DNA from: Lysobacterales bacterium
GTDB lineage: Bacteria > Pseudomonadota > Gammaproteobacteria > Xanthomonadales > Rhodanobacteraceae
NCBI GenBank assembly: GCA_013298265.1
Contig: JAAFHE010000253.1
Location: 1-6,260 of the forward strand
Reading direction: 5' to 3'
Length of the DNA: 6,260 bases
This document shows, in pieces, positions 1 through 6,260 of this stretch. Numbering within the stretch: the stretch's first letter is position 1; each line of letters opens with the position of its first letter. The notes beneath the pieces are model-generated. The model was not told the DNA's origin and did no database searches. It worked only from the letters and a program-made list of their open reading frames with translations. Made by a program: the position numbers and the translations under genes.

Positions 1-1521
1 GTTGAGGCGCTGGCCGCGGTGGTCGGCGCCGAGCATCAGGTTGTAGCGGCCGGGTGCTTTGCCGACGAGCGCTATCTCGCCGAGATACGGCCGCGAGCAG
101 CCGTTCGGGCAGCCCGATATACGCAGGTGGATAGGCGCGTCACCGAGGTCGTGCGCGGCCATCCGGCTTTCGAGCTTGCCAAGCAGCTCGGGCAGATAGC
201 GTTCCGCTTCGGCCATTGCGAGCGAGCAGGTCGGCAGCGCGACGCAGGCCAGCGCGTTGAGCCGCAGCGGCGAGGCGCGGCGGAACAGGTCCATGCCGTA
301 TTCGGCGACGAGTGCGTCGATCGTGCCGCGCGCCGCGGCCGGCACGTTGGCGATGATGAGGTTCTGGTTCGGCGTCAGGCGGAAATCGCCCGTATGGATC
401 TGCGCGACCGCGCGCAGCCCCGACAGCAGCCGGCGTTCGTCGCGGTCGACGATGCGGCCGGCTTCGATGCGCAGGGTCAGGTGCCAGCGGCCGTCCTCGC
501 CTTCGACCCAGCCGAAGCGGTCACCGTTGTGCTCGAACACGAAGGGACGCGCGGCCGCGAGTGCGAAGCCGGCGCGGCGTTCCACTTCGGCCTTGAACGT
601 ATCCAGGCCGCGATCGTCGATCGTGTACTTCAGGCGCGAGCGCTTGCGCTCGGCGCGGTTGCCCCAGTCGCGCTGCGTCGTGATCACCGCTTCGGCCACC
701 GCGATCACCTGGGCCGGTGTGACAAAGCCGATCACGTCGGCCAGGCGCGGATACGTCGTCGGATCGCCGTGGGTCGCGCCGAAGCCGCCGCCGATGGTGA
801 CGTTGTAGCCGACGACGACGCCGTCCTCGACGATAGCGATGTAGCCCAGATCGTTGGCGAAGATGTCGACGTCATTGACCGGCGGTACCGCGAACGCGGT
901 CTTGAACTTGCGCGGCAGGTAGGTCGTGCCGTAGATCGGCTCGTGCTCCGGCGAGCCGGCGACCTGCTCCTCGTCGAGCCAGATCTCGTAGTACGCGCGC
1001 GTCTTCGGCAGGAAATACTCGGATAGTGCCTTGGCGTGTTCGTATACCGTCGCGTGCACCGACGACAGCAGCGGATTGGCTGCCGACAGCACGTTGCGGT
1101 TGACATCGCCGCAGGCGGCGAGCGTGTCGATCAGGCTCGCATTGATCGCGGCCAGCGTGGTTTTCAGCTCACGCTTGATCACGCCGTGGAACTGGAACGC
1201 CTGGCGAGTCGTGACGCGCAGGCTGTGGTTGGCGTAGCGCGTCGCGATGGCGTCCAGCGCCAGCCACTGCTGCGGCGTGGCCACGCCGCCCGGCGTGCGC
1301 GTGCGGATCATGAAGCTGTAGTCGGGTTCGAGTTTCTGCTGACGGCGCTCCTCGCGGATGTCGCGATCGTCCTGCTGGTAGCTGCCGTGGTACTTGATCA
1401 CCGTCTGGTCGTCGTCGCGCAGGCTGCCCGTGACGGCGTCGGCGAGGCTCTGCCTGAGCGTGCCGCGCAGCAGGTTGCTGTCGGCCTTGATCTTCTCGAC
1501 GGGTGAAGCGGTCGCACTCAT
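1..1521 (-). CDS. cysI: Sulfite reductase [NADPH] hemoprotein beta subunit (CysI), 3' end cut by window edge
   Basis: Beta subunit of assimilatory sulfite reductase. It reduces sulfite to sulfide with six electrons on a siroheme coupled to a 4Fe-4S cluster, in the cytoplasm, feeding cysteine synthesis. 507 codons are present from ATG at 1521; E. coli CysI has 570, so roughly 60 C-terminal residues lie beyond the left edge. The four cluster cysteines are visible: C426 and C432 in [17 protein letters not shown], and C471 and C475 in GCPNGC. Their spacing (6, 39, 4) is that of the E. coli enzyme. The basic motifs RTRTPGG (73-79), DVNRNVLS (139-146) and PRKFK (203-207) match the regions supplying siroheme- and sulfite-binding Arg/Lys residues. 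GKAPGRYNL (488-496) is also typical. The start lies one base after the cysJ stop (TGA-C-ATG), indicating one operon and translational coupling; the Shine-Dalgarno (GGGAC, about 11 bases upstream) is weak. No frameshift or missing key residue was seen in the part present. Confidence 0.97.
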   Translation of the reverse strand, partial: MSATASPVEKIKADSNLLRGTLRQSLADAVTGSLRDDDQTVIKYHGSYQQDDRDIREERRQQKLEPDYSFMIRTRTPGGVATPQQWLALDAIATRYANHSLRVTTRQAFQFHGVIKRELKTTLAAINASLIDTLAACGDVNRNVLSAANPLLSSVHATVYEHAKALSEYFLPKTRAYYEIWLDEEQVAGSPEHEPIYGTTYLPRKFKTAFAVPPVNDVDIFANDLGYIAIVEDGVVVGYNVTIGGGFGATHGDPTTYPRLADVIGFVTPAQVIAVAEAVITTQRDWGNRAERKRSRLKYTIDDRGLDTFKAEVERRAGFALAAARPFVFEHNGDRFGWVEGEDGRWHLTLRIEAGRIVDRDERRLLSGLRAVAQIHTGDFRLTPNQNLIIANVPAAARGTIDALVAEYGMDLFRRASPLRLNALACVALPTCSLAMAEAERYLPELLGKLESRMAAHDLGDAPIHLRISGCPNGCSRPYLGEIALVGKAPGRYNLMLGADHRGQRLN

Positions 1522-1522
1522 G

Positions 1523-3331
1523 TCAGTACACGTCCCGGGCGTAGCGGCCCTGCTGCTGCAGCTGGTTCACGTAGGCGAGCGCGTCTTCGGCTGTCTTGCC
1601 GCCATGAGTCACGGCGACTTCGATCAGCGCCGCGTGTACATCCTTGGCCATGCGCGTGGCATCGCCGCAGACGTACATGTGCGCGCCGTCCTCGAGCCAG
1701 CGATACAGCTGCGCGCCGTGTGTGCCAATGTGATGCTGCACGTACACCTTCTTTTCCTGGTCGCGCGAGAACGCCAGGTCCAGCTGCGCGAGGTGTCCAC
1801 GCTTCAACGCGTCCTGCCATTCCAGCTGGTAGAGAAAGTCGCTGCGGAAATGCGGGTTGCCGAACAGCAGCCAGTTGCGACCGGTCGCCCCGACCGCGGC
1901 GCGTTCCTGCACGAAGCCGCGGAACGGTGCAACGCCGGTGCCGGGTCCGATCATGATCACGTCGCGCGACGGATCGCGCGGCAGGCGGAAGCGTTCGTTG
2001 TGTTCGATGAAGACCGGTACGCGGCCGGCCTCTTCCTGGCGCGCGAGATAGTGCGAGGCGGCGCCCCAGTGCGTGCTGCCGAACGCGTCGTAGGCGACGT
2101 GGGCGACAGTCAGGTGAGCTTCGTCGCCGACCGCTTTCTGGCTCGACGCGATCGAATACAGCCGCGGCGTCAGCGGGCGCAGTGCGGCGACGAGTTCCTC
2201 GGCCGACCAGGTTGCCGGATAGGCGCGCAGCAGGTCGATCACCTGGTAGTCGGCGAGCAGTTTCTTCAGCTGCGCGGCGTGGTCCGGCGACAGCAGGCGA
2301 TTGAGTTCCGCCGAACCGGCCAGGGCCGCGTGCTGGGCGATCAGCGGCCGTGTCAGGCGCGTGAGTTCGCGCTGTTCGCTCAGCCACAGGCGCAGCGGCT
2401 GGGTGGTCTCGTCCACGCGCACCGGCGTGTTCGCGTCGAGCCGCAGCAGGTCGATCACGGCATCGACGAGCGCCGGCGGATTGCGCGGCCACAGGCCGAG
2501 CGCGTCGCCGGGTTCGTAGCTCAGGCCCGAGCCTTCCAGCGACAGTTCGATATGGCGGATGTCCTTGTCGCTGCCGCGGCCGGTCAGGCGCTGGTTGGCG
2601 ATGACTTCGGCGCCGAAGGGCTTTTCGCGCGACCACGTCGCCGCCGCCGCGGGCCGCAGCGGGGTGACCGTCGCGAGCGGTGCCGTGCTCTTCACCTGCT
2701 CGCGCGCCAGCTGCAGTGCACGCTCGGCCCAGGGCTTGGCGACGCGCTCGACGTCCACGTCCGCATCGGCGCGATCGAGCAGGCGCGTGGCACCGAGTTC
2801 GGCCAGGCGTGCGTCGAGCGCGCGGCCGATCTCGCAGAACTGCGGATAGCTGCTGTCGCCGAGGCCGAGCACGCCGAAGCGCAGCTCCTTGAGTTCCGGT
2901 GCGCGCTTGCCGAGTACGAAATCCACGAAACCGCGCGCGTCGTCGGGCGGCTCGCCGTCGCCCTGCGTGCTGATGACGACGACGAGCAGCCGTTCGGCCT
3001 TGAGTTCGCGCGTCGGGTAGGCATCGGCGCGCAGCAGGCGCACCTGCAGGCCGCTCGCTTCCGCTTTCTGCGCGAACTGCTCGGCCAGGCGCTTGGCGTT
3101 GCCGGTCTGGCTGCCGTAGACGACGCTCAGGCGCGGCGCAGTGACCGGATCCTTGGCCAGCGCCGCGGATACGGCGCGCGCCACGCCGTTGCCGGGCTGG
3201 CTGGCCAGGCCCGCCGCATAACCGGACAGCCACCACAGTGAGGAACTGTCCAGTCCGTCGACGAGCCGCGCGAGTTCGCCGGCCTTGGCTTCGGGCAGCG
3301 GGATCAGGGGCAGTGCGGGATGGGCGGACAT
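1523..3331 (-). CDS. cysJ: Sulfite reductase [NADPH] flavoprotein alpha subunit (CysJ)
   Basis: Flavoprotein that passes electrons from NADPH through FAD and FMN to CysI; cytoplasmic. Read from ATG at 3331 it has 602 residues, close to the 599 of E. coli CysJ. An N-terminal segment with [10 protein letters not shown] (33-42) matches the E. coli WVSGY region. The flavodoxin/FMN domain covers about 68-205, with GSQTGNAKR (73-81), STQGDGEPP (121-129) and LGLGDSSY (155-162). The FAD domain covers about 235-450, with [10 protein letters not shown] (272-281) and RLYSIASS (390-397). The NADP-binding domain runs to the end, with [11 protein letters not shown] (461-471), [12 protein letters not shown] (521-532), [13 protein letters not shown] (553-565) and terminal RYARDVY. 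Start choice: the frame is open to a TTG at 3361 and a second ATG at 3337. ATG 3331 is preferred because GGTGAT sits just upstream and the protein then begins [12 protein letters not shown], like family members. First gene of the operon with cysI; its stop is one base before the cysI start. Confidence 0.97.
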   Translation of the reverse strand: MSAHPALPLIPLPEAKAGELARLVDGLDSSSLWWLSGYAAGLASQPGNGVARAVSAALAKDPVTAPRLSVVYGSQTGNAKRLAEQFAQKAEASGLQVRLLRADAYPTRELKAERLLVVVISTQGDGEPPDDARGFVDFVLGKRAPELKELRFGVLGLGDSSYPQFCEIGRALDARLAELGATRLLDRADADVDVERVAKPWAERALQLAREQVKSTAPLATVTPLRPAAAATWSREKPFGAEVIANQRLTGRGSDKDIRHIELSLEGSGLSYEPGDALGLWPRNPPALVDAVIDLLRLDANTPVRVDETTQPLRLWLSEQRELTRLTRPLIAQHAALAGSAELNRLLSPDHAAQLKKLLADYQVIDLLRAYPATWSAEELVAALRPLTPRLYSIASSQKAVGDEAHLTVAHVAYDAFGSTHWGAASHYLARQEEAGRVPVFIEHNERFRLPRDPSRDVIMIGPGTGVAPFRGFVQERAAVGATGRNWLLFGNPHFRSDFLYQLEWQDALKRGHLAQLDLAFSRDQEKKVYVQHHIGTHGAQLYRWLEDGAHMYVCGDATRMAKDVHAALIEVAVTHGGKTAEDALAYVNQLQQQGRYARDVY

Positions 3332-3350
3332 GGGCATCACCGAATTCAAA

Positions 3351-3360
3351 TGGACGTCCA
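3351..3360. repeat. 10-bp perfect palindrome upstream of cysJ
   Basis: TGGACGTCCA is its own reverse complement and lies 20 bases upstream of the preferred cysJ ATG. It could be an operator, or a small hairpin in the cysJ leader. Palindromes of this size also occur by chance, and the family of any binding protein cannot be told from the sequence. The symmetry is certain; any function is not. Confidence 0.35.
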
Positions 3361-3416
3361 AACGCCCAGTGATCGACGATGCTAGGCCTGCGTGAAGACG
3401 CCAGGAAAGGATGGGG

Positions 3417-3430
3417 GGTTATTCGGTTAT
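3417..3430. repeat. Tandem GGTTAT repeat upstream of cysJ
   Basis: GGTTAT occurs twice, 8 bases apart start to start (3417-3422 and 3425-3430), within an otherwise GC-rich stretch about 90 bases upstream of cysJ. On the cysJ strand it reads ATAACC-GA-ATAACC. CysB, the LysR-type activator of cys operons in gammaproteobacteria, binds AT-containing sites upstream of cysJ, so a regulatory site is possible. The match to any known CysB site is not specific enough to name it. Confidence 0.25.
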
Positions 3431-3552
3431 GCCGTGCAGGTATGTCTGTGGCCGGTCGCGGAAACCGCGCAGCGGCGCGGGTTTGCATCCTGCCCGGTAG
3501 CAGCTATTGCAGCGCGGCGTGACGCGGGCTTTGCAATGACCACAATTGCCCC

Positions 3553-3616
3553 CGTGCAGACCTCAGAGTCTGCCGGGAGGGAACCCGTCACGGCTCCGGA
3601 GCTGTGGCGGTTTTTT
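3553..3616 (+). ncRNA. Candidate small RNA or terminated leader RNA upstream of the protease gene
   Basis: A short plus-strand transcript is inferred from an intrinsic terminator (3585-3616) with no gene ahead of it. A possible promoter is GTGACG (3519-3524), a 16-base spacer and CACAAT (3541-3546), each matching four of six consensus bases, which would start transcription near 3553. The resulting RNA of about 64 bases would have a first hairpin at 3556-3573 (GCAGAC paired with GTCTGC around a six-base loop). A GA-rich single-stranded link follows, with two GGGA motifs (3575-3582), then the terminator stem. It could be an independent small RNA, or an attenuated 5' leader of the protease mRNA. 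The GGA motifs resemble binding sites of CsrA/RsmA proteins, but this is speculative. I recognise no known RNA family. The start and the existence of the transcript are inference; the hairpins are seen directly. Confidence 0.35.
3585..3616 (+). terminator. Strong intrinsic (Rho-independent) terminator without an upstream gene
   Basis: The arm CCGTCACGGCT (3585-3595) pairs along its full length with AGCTGTGGCGG (3600-3610) around a CCGG loop, giving 11 bp including two G-U wobbles. Six T follow directly (3611-3616). The opposite strand has no T-run after the stem, so the terminator acts on plus-strand transcripts only. The nearest genes to the left are transcribed the other way, so it must end a short RNA started in this intergenic region, or attenuate transcription into the protease gene 240 bases downstream. 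Confidence 0.7.
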
Positions 3617-3624
3617 CATTGGGT

Positions 3625-3668
3625 GCGGGTGCCTGTCTGCACCGCAGGATGGACGCAAAGCGCCATCC
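3625..3668 (+). promoter_or_regulatory. Two adjacent hairpins in the putative protease leader
   Basis: Hairpin one: GCGGGTGC (3625-3632) pairs with GCACCGC (3639-3645) with one bulged G and loop CTGTCT. Hairpin two starts one base later: GGATGG (3647-3652) pairs with CCATCC (3663-3668). Inside it, after a bulged A, CGC pairs with GCG around an AAA loop. No T-run follows either, so they are not terminators. If transcription reads through the terminator upstream, these would be part of the protease 5' untranslated region. Role unknown. Confidence 0.4.
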
Positions 3669-3740
3669 GTCCGCGGATACCAACGGTTCGTGTGGCCTTC
3701 GTCACAATCGACCAATTGATCTACTTGTCCAGCCGCGAAT

Positions 3741-3766
3741 ACCGCCTCGAGGCGGTTGTGGCCGCC
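3741..3766 (+). promoter_or_regulatory. 16-bp palindrome with a competing third arm in the protease leader
   Basis: ACCGCCTCGAGGCGGT (3741-3756) is a perfect palindrome; as RNA it forms a 6-bp stem with a UCGA loop. The middle arm GGCGG (3751-3755) can instead pair with a second CCGCC at 3762-3766, which is followed by TTT. The two stems exclude each other, as in RNA switches. As DNA, the palindrome could equally be a site for a dimeric regulator of the protease gene, whose start is about 100 bases downstream. The pairing is seen directly; the function is not known. Confidence 0.4.
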
Positions 3767-3843
3767 TTTGCCCAAGAACAGAATCACGATGGCTCCGTAT
3801 GTTCCCAGGGGGTACGGGGCCGCGTGCAGTTCACGGCTGTATT

Positions 3844-3849
3844 GGGAGA
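3844..3849 (+). promoter_or_regulatory. Ribosome binding site that fixes the GTG start of the protease
   Basis: GGGAGA lies five bases before the GTG at 3855. It decides the start: an in-frame ATG at 3789 has no comparable purine-rich site, and starting there would place 22 residues (MAPYVPRGYG...) before an otherwise standard signal peptide. Confidence 0.7.
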
Positions 3850-3854
3850 TCAAC

Positions 3855-6260
3855 GTGCAAAAACTGAACAAAATCGGCCTCGCGCTGATGCTCGCCTGCG
3901 GATTGGCCGGGGGTGCCGCCGCCACGGGACTCAACGCCGACAAGAGCAAGCTCACCCTGGAAGCCCTGGATATGGACCGGGTCGCGCAAGAAGACGCGAT
4001 CGGCGACATCAAGGGCTATGGCAAATACCGTTTTGCAGTACCTCATGATGTGCAAATCAATACCGCAGGCCACGGCCGCTGGGAAATCCGGCCAGACGGC
4101 ATCAATGTCTGGACCTTCGAGGTCGATACGCCCGACGCGGCCCATCTGAATTTCGGCTTCAGCCCGTTTTTCCTGCCCGATGGCGCACGCCTGGTGATCC
4201 AGTCCAGGCTGGGCCTCGACAAGCTCGGTCCGTTCACGGCGGAGCAGAATCTGCCCAGCGGCCAGTTCTGGACCCCCGTGCTCAAGGGCGACTCGGCCAT
4301 CATCGAACTCGAGGTGCCGGCCAGCCGCATGGCTGAGCTCAAGTTCGGCATCGTGCGCATCGGCCACGGCTACCGCGGCTTCGGCGCGACCGCCAAACAC
4401 TGCAAGTCCGGCGCCTGCAACACCGACGTCGCCTGCCTTTCCGCCGGCGACCCCTGGAACAATCCGCGCCGCTCGGTGGCGGCCTACACCACCGGCGGTA
4501 CCGACACCTGTACCGGCTCGCTGGTCAACAACACCCTCGGCAACAAGCGCATGCTGTTCGCCACGGCCACGCATTGCGGCATCGACAACGACAGCGTTGG
4601 CGCCACCGTGGTGGCCTACTGGAACTATGAGTCGCCGACCTGCCGCCGGCCGGGTTCTTCGGCCAGCGGCGTGATCGTGCCGCGCCCGAGCACCACCAGT
4701 TCCGGCGTGCGTTTCCTGGCGCAGACCGCGAATCCCTTCGCCGGCTCGGCACCGGCGGGCAACCGTTCGGACTGGACACTGCTGGAATTCCTGCAGCCGG
4801 CCAATCCGGCCTACAACCTCTACTGGGCCGGCTGGGACCGTCGCAACCTCGATCCGGTCTGCTCGGCTCCGGCTGATCCGACCCTGACGACGGGCCTCTG
4901 CGCCTCGATCCACCACCCCGGCGTCGACGAGAAGCGCATCACCTTCGTCGAGGCGACCATGTCGACCGGCAACATCTCCGGCGCCACCGGCGTGCACTGG
5001 CATCCGTTCTGGGATCCGACCCCGCCGAACCTGCCGAACTTTCCCGCCGGCGGCGCGCTGACGCCGAGCGTCACCGAGGGTGGCTCGTCAGGCTCGCCGC
5101 TGTACAACGCCAACCAGCGCCTGATCGGGGTGCTCTCGGGCGGTCCGTCGGCCTGCGGTTCCACCGGCGCCGACCTGTCGGACTTCTACGGCAAGCTCTC
5201 GCACGCCTGGGACGGCCTGGGCACGTCGACCACGGCGGTCAAGAGCTACCTCGATCCGGGCGGCACCAATCCGGACTTCATCGACGGCCGCGGCGAATGC
5301 ACCGCGCCGGCCGAACCCACCAGCGTCGTCGCCACCGCCACCGCTCCGAACCAGATCACGGTGAACTGGACCGCGGCCGCCGGCATCACCACGTATCGCG
5401 TCTTCCGCTCCACCGGCGCCTGCCCGGGCAGCAACTACACGCAGATCGCGGAAGTCTCCTCGGGCACTTCCTATGCGGACACCACCGTGTCCGGCGGCTC
5501 GACCTATAGCTACAAGGTCAGCTCGCGCGATACCGTGCAGCCCTGCGATTCGGCCCAGAGCGGCTGCTCCAGCGCGACCGCGACCGGCGTCTGCTCGCTC
5601 GCGCCGTCATTCGCCGGTCTTACTGCCGCCAGCACGGCCGGTACGGCCAGCTGTGCCGTCAACCTGGCGTGGGCGGCGGCGACGCCGAACTGCGGCGGCG
5701 GCGGCCAGATGCGCTACAACGTCTACCGCTCGCTGACCCCGGGTTTCACCCCATCGGCCGGCAATGCGGTACAGACCTGCGTGACCGGCACGACCTTCAG
5801 CGACACCAACGTCGGCGGCAACAACACCTACCACTACGTGGTGCGCGCCGAAGATTCCAGCGGCGCTGGCAGCGGCGTCTGCGCGGCGGGACTGGAAGAC
5901 ACCAATACCGCGCAGAAGTCGGTCCAGCCGTCCGGCCCGGACACCGTTGCGTTCAGCGACGACGCCGAATCGGGCCTGACCCAATGGACCGCGGGCGGTA
6001 GCGGTGGCGGCGCCAACTGGGCACTCGTGACGACGCAGGCGCATTCGCCGACCAACGCGTTCTTCGTGCCCGATCCGGACGTGGTCAGCGACCGCACCCT
6101 GACCATGAATGCCAACGTTGCCGTGCCTGCGGCGGCCGGCACCACGCTGGACTTCTGGATCCGCTACTTCAACGAGGTGAGCTACGACGGCACGCTGCTC
6201 GAATACTCGCTCGACGGCGGCACCACCTGGACGGACATCCTCGGCGCCCAGGGCGCGGTC
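3855..6260 (+). CDS. Secreted lysyl endopeptidase-like serine protease (family S1) with FN3-like and jelly-roll-like C-terminal modules, 3' end cut by window edge
   Basis: Extracellular endopeptidase predicted to cut after lysine; homologous to Achromobacter protease I (API). 802 codons are present, with no stop before the edge. Residues 1-23 form a signal peptide (MQKLNKIGLALMLACG..., cleavage near AAA). Residues 24 to about 184 are a propeptide; Lys181 and Lys184 sit at the expected self-processing site. The protease domain (about 185-480) has His240 in TATHCG, Asp306 in NRSDWTLLEF and Ser412 in GGSSGSPLY. Asp443 in LSDFYG matches API Asp225, which sets lysine specificity. All six API cysteines are kept (188-434, 194-263, 219-241), and an insertion adds a pair, C336 and C349. 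API His210 is replaced by Ser428, and the Trp169 loop appears to be lost. FN3-like modules cover about 482-580 and 584-685, each rich in Cys. From about 696, motifs such as DDAESGLTQW, LDFWIRY and EYSLDGGTTW suggest a MAM/jelly-roll-like domain. GTG is chosen for its ribosome binding site and signal peptide. Export by Sec and perhaps type II secretion is inferred. Confidence 0.93.
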   Translation, partial: MQKLNKIGLALMLACGLAGGAAATGLNADKSKLTLEALDMDRVAQEDAIGDIKGYGKYRFAVPHDVQINTAGHGRWEIRPDGINVWTFEVDTPDAAHLNFGFSPFFLPDGARLVIQSRLGLDKLGPFTAEQNLPSGQFWTPVLKGDSAIIELEVPASRMAELKFGIVRIGHGYRGFGATAKHCKSGACNTDVACLSAGDPWNNPRRSVAAYTTGGTDTCTGSLVNNTLGNKRMLFATATHCGIDNDSVGATVVAYWNYESPTCRRPGSSASGVIVPRPSTTSSGVRFLAQTANPFAGSAPAGNRSDWTLLEFLQPANPAYNLYWAGWDRRNLDPVCSAPADPTLTTGLCASIHHPGVDEKRITFVEATMSTGNISGATGVHWHPFWDPTPPNLPNFPAGGALTPSVTEGGSSGSPLYNANQRLIGVLSGGPSACGSTGADLSDFYGKLSHAWDGLGTSTTAVKSYLDPGGTNPDFIDGRGECTAPAEPTSVVATATAPNQITVNWTAAAGITTYRVFRSTGACPGSNYTQIAEVSSGTSYADTTVSGGSTYSYKVSSRDTVQPCDSAQSGCSSATATGVCSLAPSFAGLTAASTAGTASCAVNLAWAAATPNCGGGGQMRYNVYRSLTPGFTPSAGNAVQTCVTGTTFSDTNVGGNNTYHYVVRAEDSSGAGSGVCAAGLEDTNTAQKSVQPSGPDTVAFSDDAESGLTQWTAGGSGGGANWALVTTQAHSPTNAFFVPDPDVVSDRTLTMNANVAVPAAAGTTLDFWIRYFNEVSYDGTLLEYSLDGGTTWTDILGAQGAV
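5298..5909 (+). other. Two cysteine-rich fibronectin type III-like modules within the protease
   Basis: Residues about 482-580 and 584-685 of the protease. Each has the FN3 pattern of a Trp in the B strand and a Tyr-rich C strand, ending with a Tyr-x-Tyr-type strand: VNWTAAAGITTYRVFRS with YSYKVSSRD in the first, NLAWAAATP with RYNVYRSLTPG and YHYVVRAED in the second. Unlike most FN3 domains they carry many cysteines (C482, C523, C564, C571, C580; then C600, C613, C642, C676), suggesting disulfides that stabilise them outside the cell. Such modules usually act as spacers or substrate-binding parts in secreted bacterial enzymes. Confidence 0.65.
5940..6260 (+). other. Start of a C-terminal MAM/jelly-roll-like domain within the protease
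   Basis: Residues 696-802. The pattern of DDAESGLTQW, then NWALVTTQAHSP, a Pro-Asp stretch, SDRTLTMN, LDFWIRYFNE, YDGTLLEYSLDGG and TTWTDI resembles the beta-sandwich domain attached to many secreted bacterial proteases and surface proteins (immune-inhibitor-A/MAM-like). It is cut by the right edge, so its length and anything after it are unknown. Confidence 0.5.

Larger units (their letters stand above)
3332..3854. other. Divergent intergenic region between cysJ and the protease gene
   Basis: 523 bases with no convincing protein gene. The half next to cysJ should hold the cysJI promoter on the minus strand. A weak -10-like TAGCAT reads leftward near 3380-3385, but I see no convincing matching -35, so I do not call a promoter. 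The half next to the protease holds an intrinsic terminator, several hairpins and a palindrome, listed separately. A further imperfect hairpin sits at 3462-3484 (AAACCGCGC paired to GCGCGGGTTT with one bulged G, loop AGCG). Short open frames here lack good ribosome binding sites, and two longer frames run out of phase into the flanking genes. Confidence 0.8.

Noticed and set aside
1394..3241. Long plus-strand frame (615 codons) opposite cysI and cysJ
   Set aside because: Antisense shadow produced by high third-position GC; no recognisable domain. The same holds for the plus-strand frame 19-1026 opposite cysI.
3462..3484. Hairpin at 3462-3484 as a terminator
   Set aside because: The only T-run lies inside the stem and neither strand has a T-tract after it.
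1518..3488. Long minus-strand frame (656 codons) overlapping cysJ
   Set aside because: It is the out-of-phase shadow of cysJ. The product is Arg/Pro/Ala-rich low-complexity sequence without motifs, while the cysJ frame shows a full set of conserved flavoprotein motifs.
3429..3519. Very short plus-strand frames starting at ATG 3429 (MPCRYVCGR...) and ATG 3442 (MSVAGRGN...), considered as cysteine-containing leader peptides
   Set aside because: They lie on the strand opposite to cysJI, so they cannot be its leader peptide. They lack a ribosome binding site and have no recognisable feature.
3651..3661. GGACGCAAAGC, identical to a core stretch of cyclic-di-GMP-I (GEMM) riboswitches
   Set aside because: The upstream GGGCAAACC-type element and the downstream receptor stem with GGGTTACC are absent, and the stretch is instead taken up by a local hairpin (3647-3668). 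A single short match is not enough.
3891..3899. Cys15 in the signal peptide of the protease as a lipoprotein attachment site
   Set aside because: The preceding residues are Met-Leu-Ala rather than a normal lipobox, and the hydrophobic segment continues past the Cys to an AAA cleavage site, so a standard signal peptide is more likely.
3536..4048. Plus-strand frame beginning MTTIAPVQTSESAG in the intergenic gap
   Set aside because: It runs through the terminator and about 195 bases into the protease in another phase, where it turns into Arg-rich shadow sequence. No good ribosome binding site or family resemblance. The minus-strand frame 3563-4012 is rejected for the same reasons.
3831..5003. 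Minus-strand frame (390 codons) opposite the protease
   Set aside because: Antisense shadow of the protease gene, Gly/Ala/Arg/Val-rich, with no motif or ribosome binding site.

Overview
The window comes from a GC-rich genome (mostly G or C at third codon positions). It holds three protein genes in two divergent units. The CysI/CysJ sequences, together with a secreted lysyl-endopeptidase-like protease carrying fibronectin type III and jelly-roll-like modules, suggest a gammaproteobacterium of the Xanthomonadales (Lysobacter/Rhodanobacter/Dokdonella-like). That placement is inferred from family resemblance, not proven.

Left part, minus strand (positions 3331 down to 1): an assimilatory sulfite reductase operon. 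cysJ (flavoprotein alpha subunit, complete) is followed after one base by cysI (siroheme/4Fe-4S beta subunit), which runs off the left edge about 60 codons before its expected end. Electrons pass from NADPH to FAD to FMN in CysJ, then to the 4Fe-4S/siroheme centre of CysI, where sulfite is reduced to sulfide for cysteine synthesis.

Middle (about 3332-3854): a 523-base intergenic region between divergent genes. Its left side should carry the cysJI promoter; a 10-bp palindrome and a tandem GGTTAT repeat are visible there. Its right side is unusually rich in RNA structure on the plus strand. A strong intrinsic terminator (11-bp stem, four-base loop, six T) at 3585-3616 has no annotated gene before it. 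Two more hairpins (3625-3668) and a three-arm set of alternative pairings (3742-3766) follow, all upstream of the protease. This fits either a short non-coding RNA gene or a terminated, possibly regulated leader of the protease gene. It is the most interesting part of the window.

Right part, plus strand (3855 to the right edge): an exported serine protease of the lysyl endopeptidase type (family S1), starting at GTG behind a good ribosome binding site. It has a signal peptide, a propeptide of about 155 residues, a protease domain with an intact His240/Asp306/Ser412 triad and the Asp that gives lysine specificity, two cysteine-rich fibronectin-III-like modules, and the start of a C-terminal jelly-roll-like domain cut by the window edge. 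Nothing in the sequence links its function to the sulfite reductase genes; the two units simply share an upstream region.

I saw no mobile element, CRISPR array, tRNA or rRNA.
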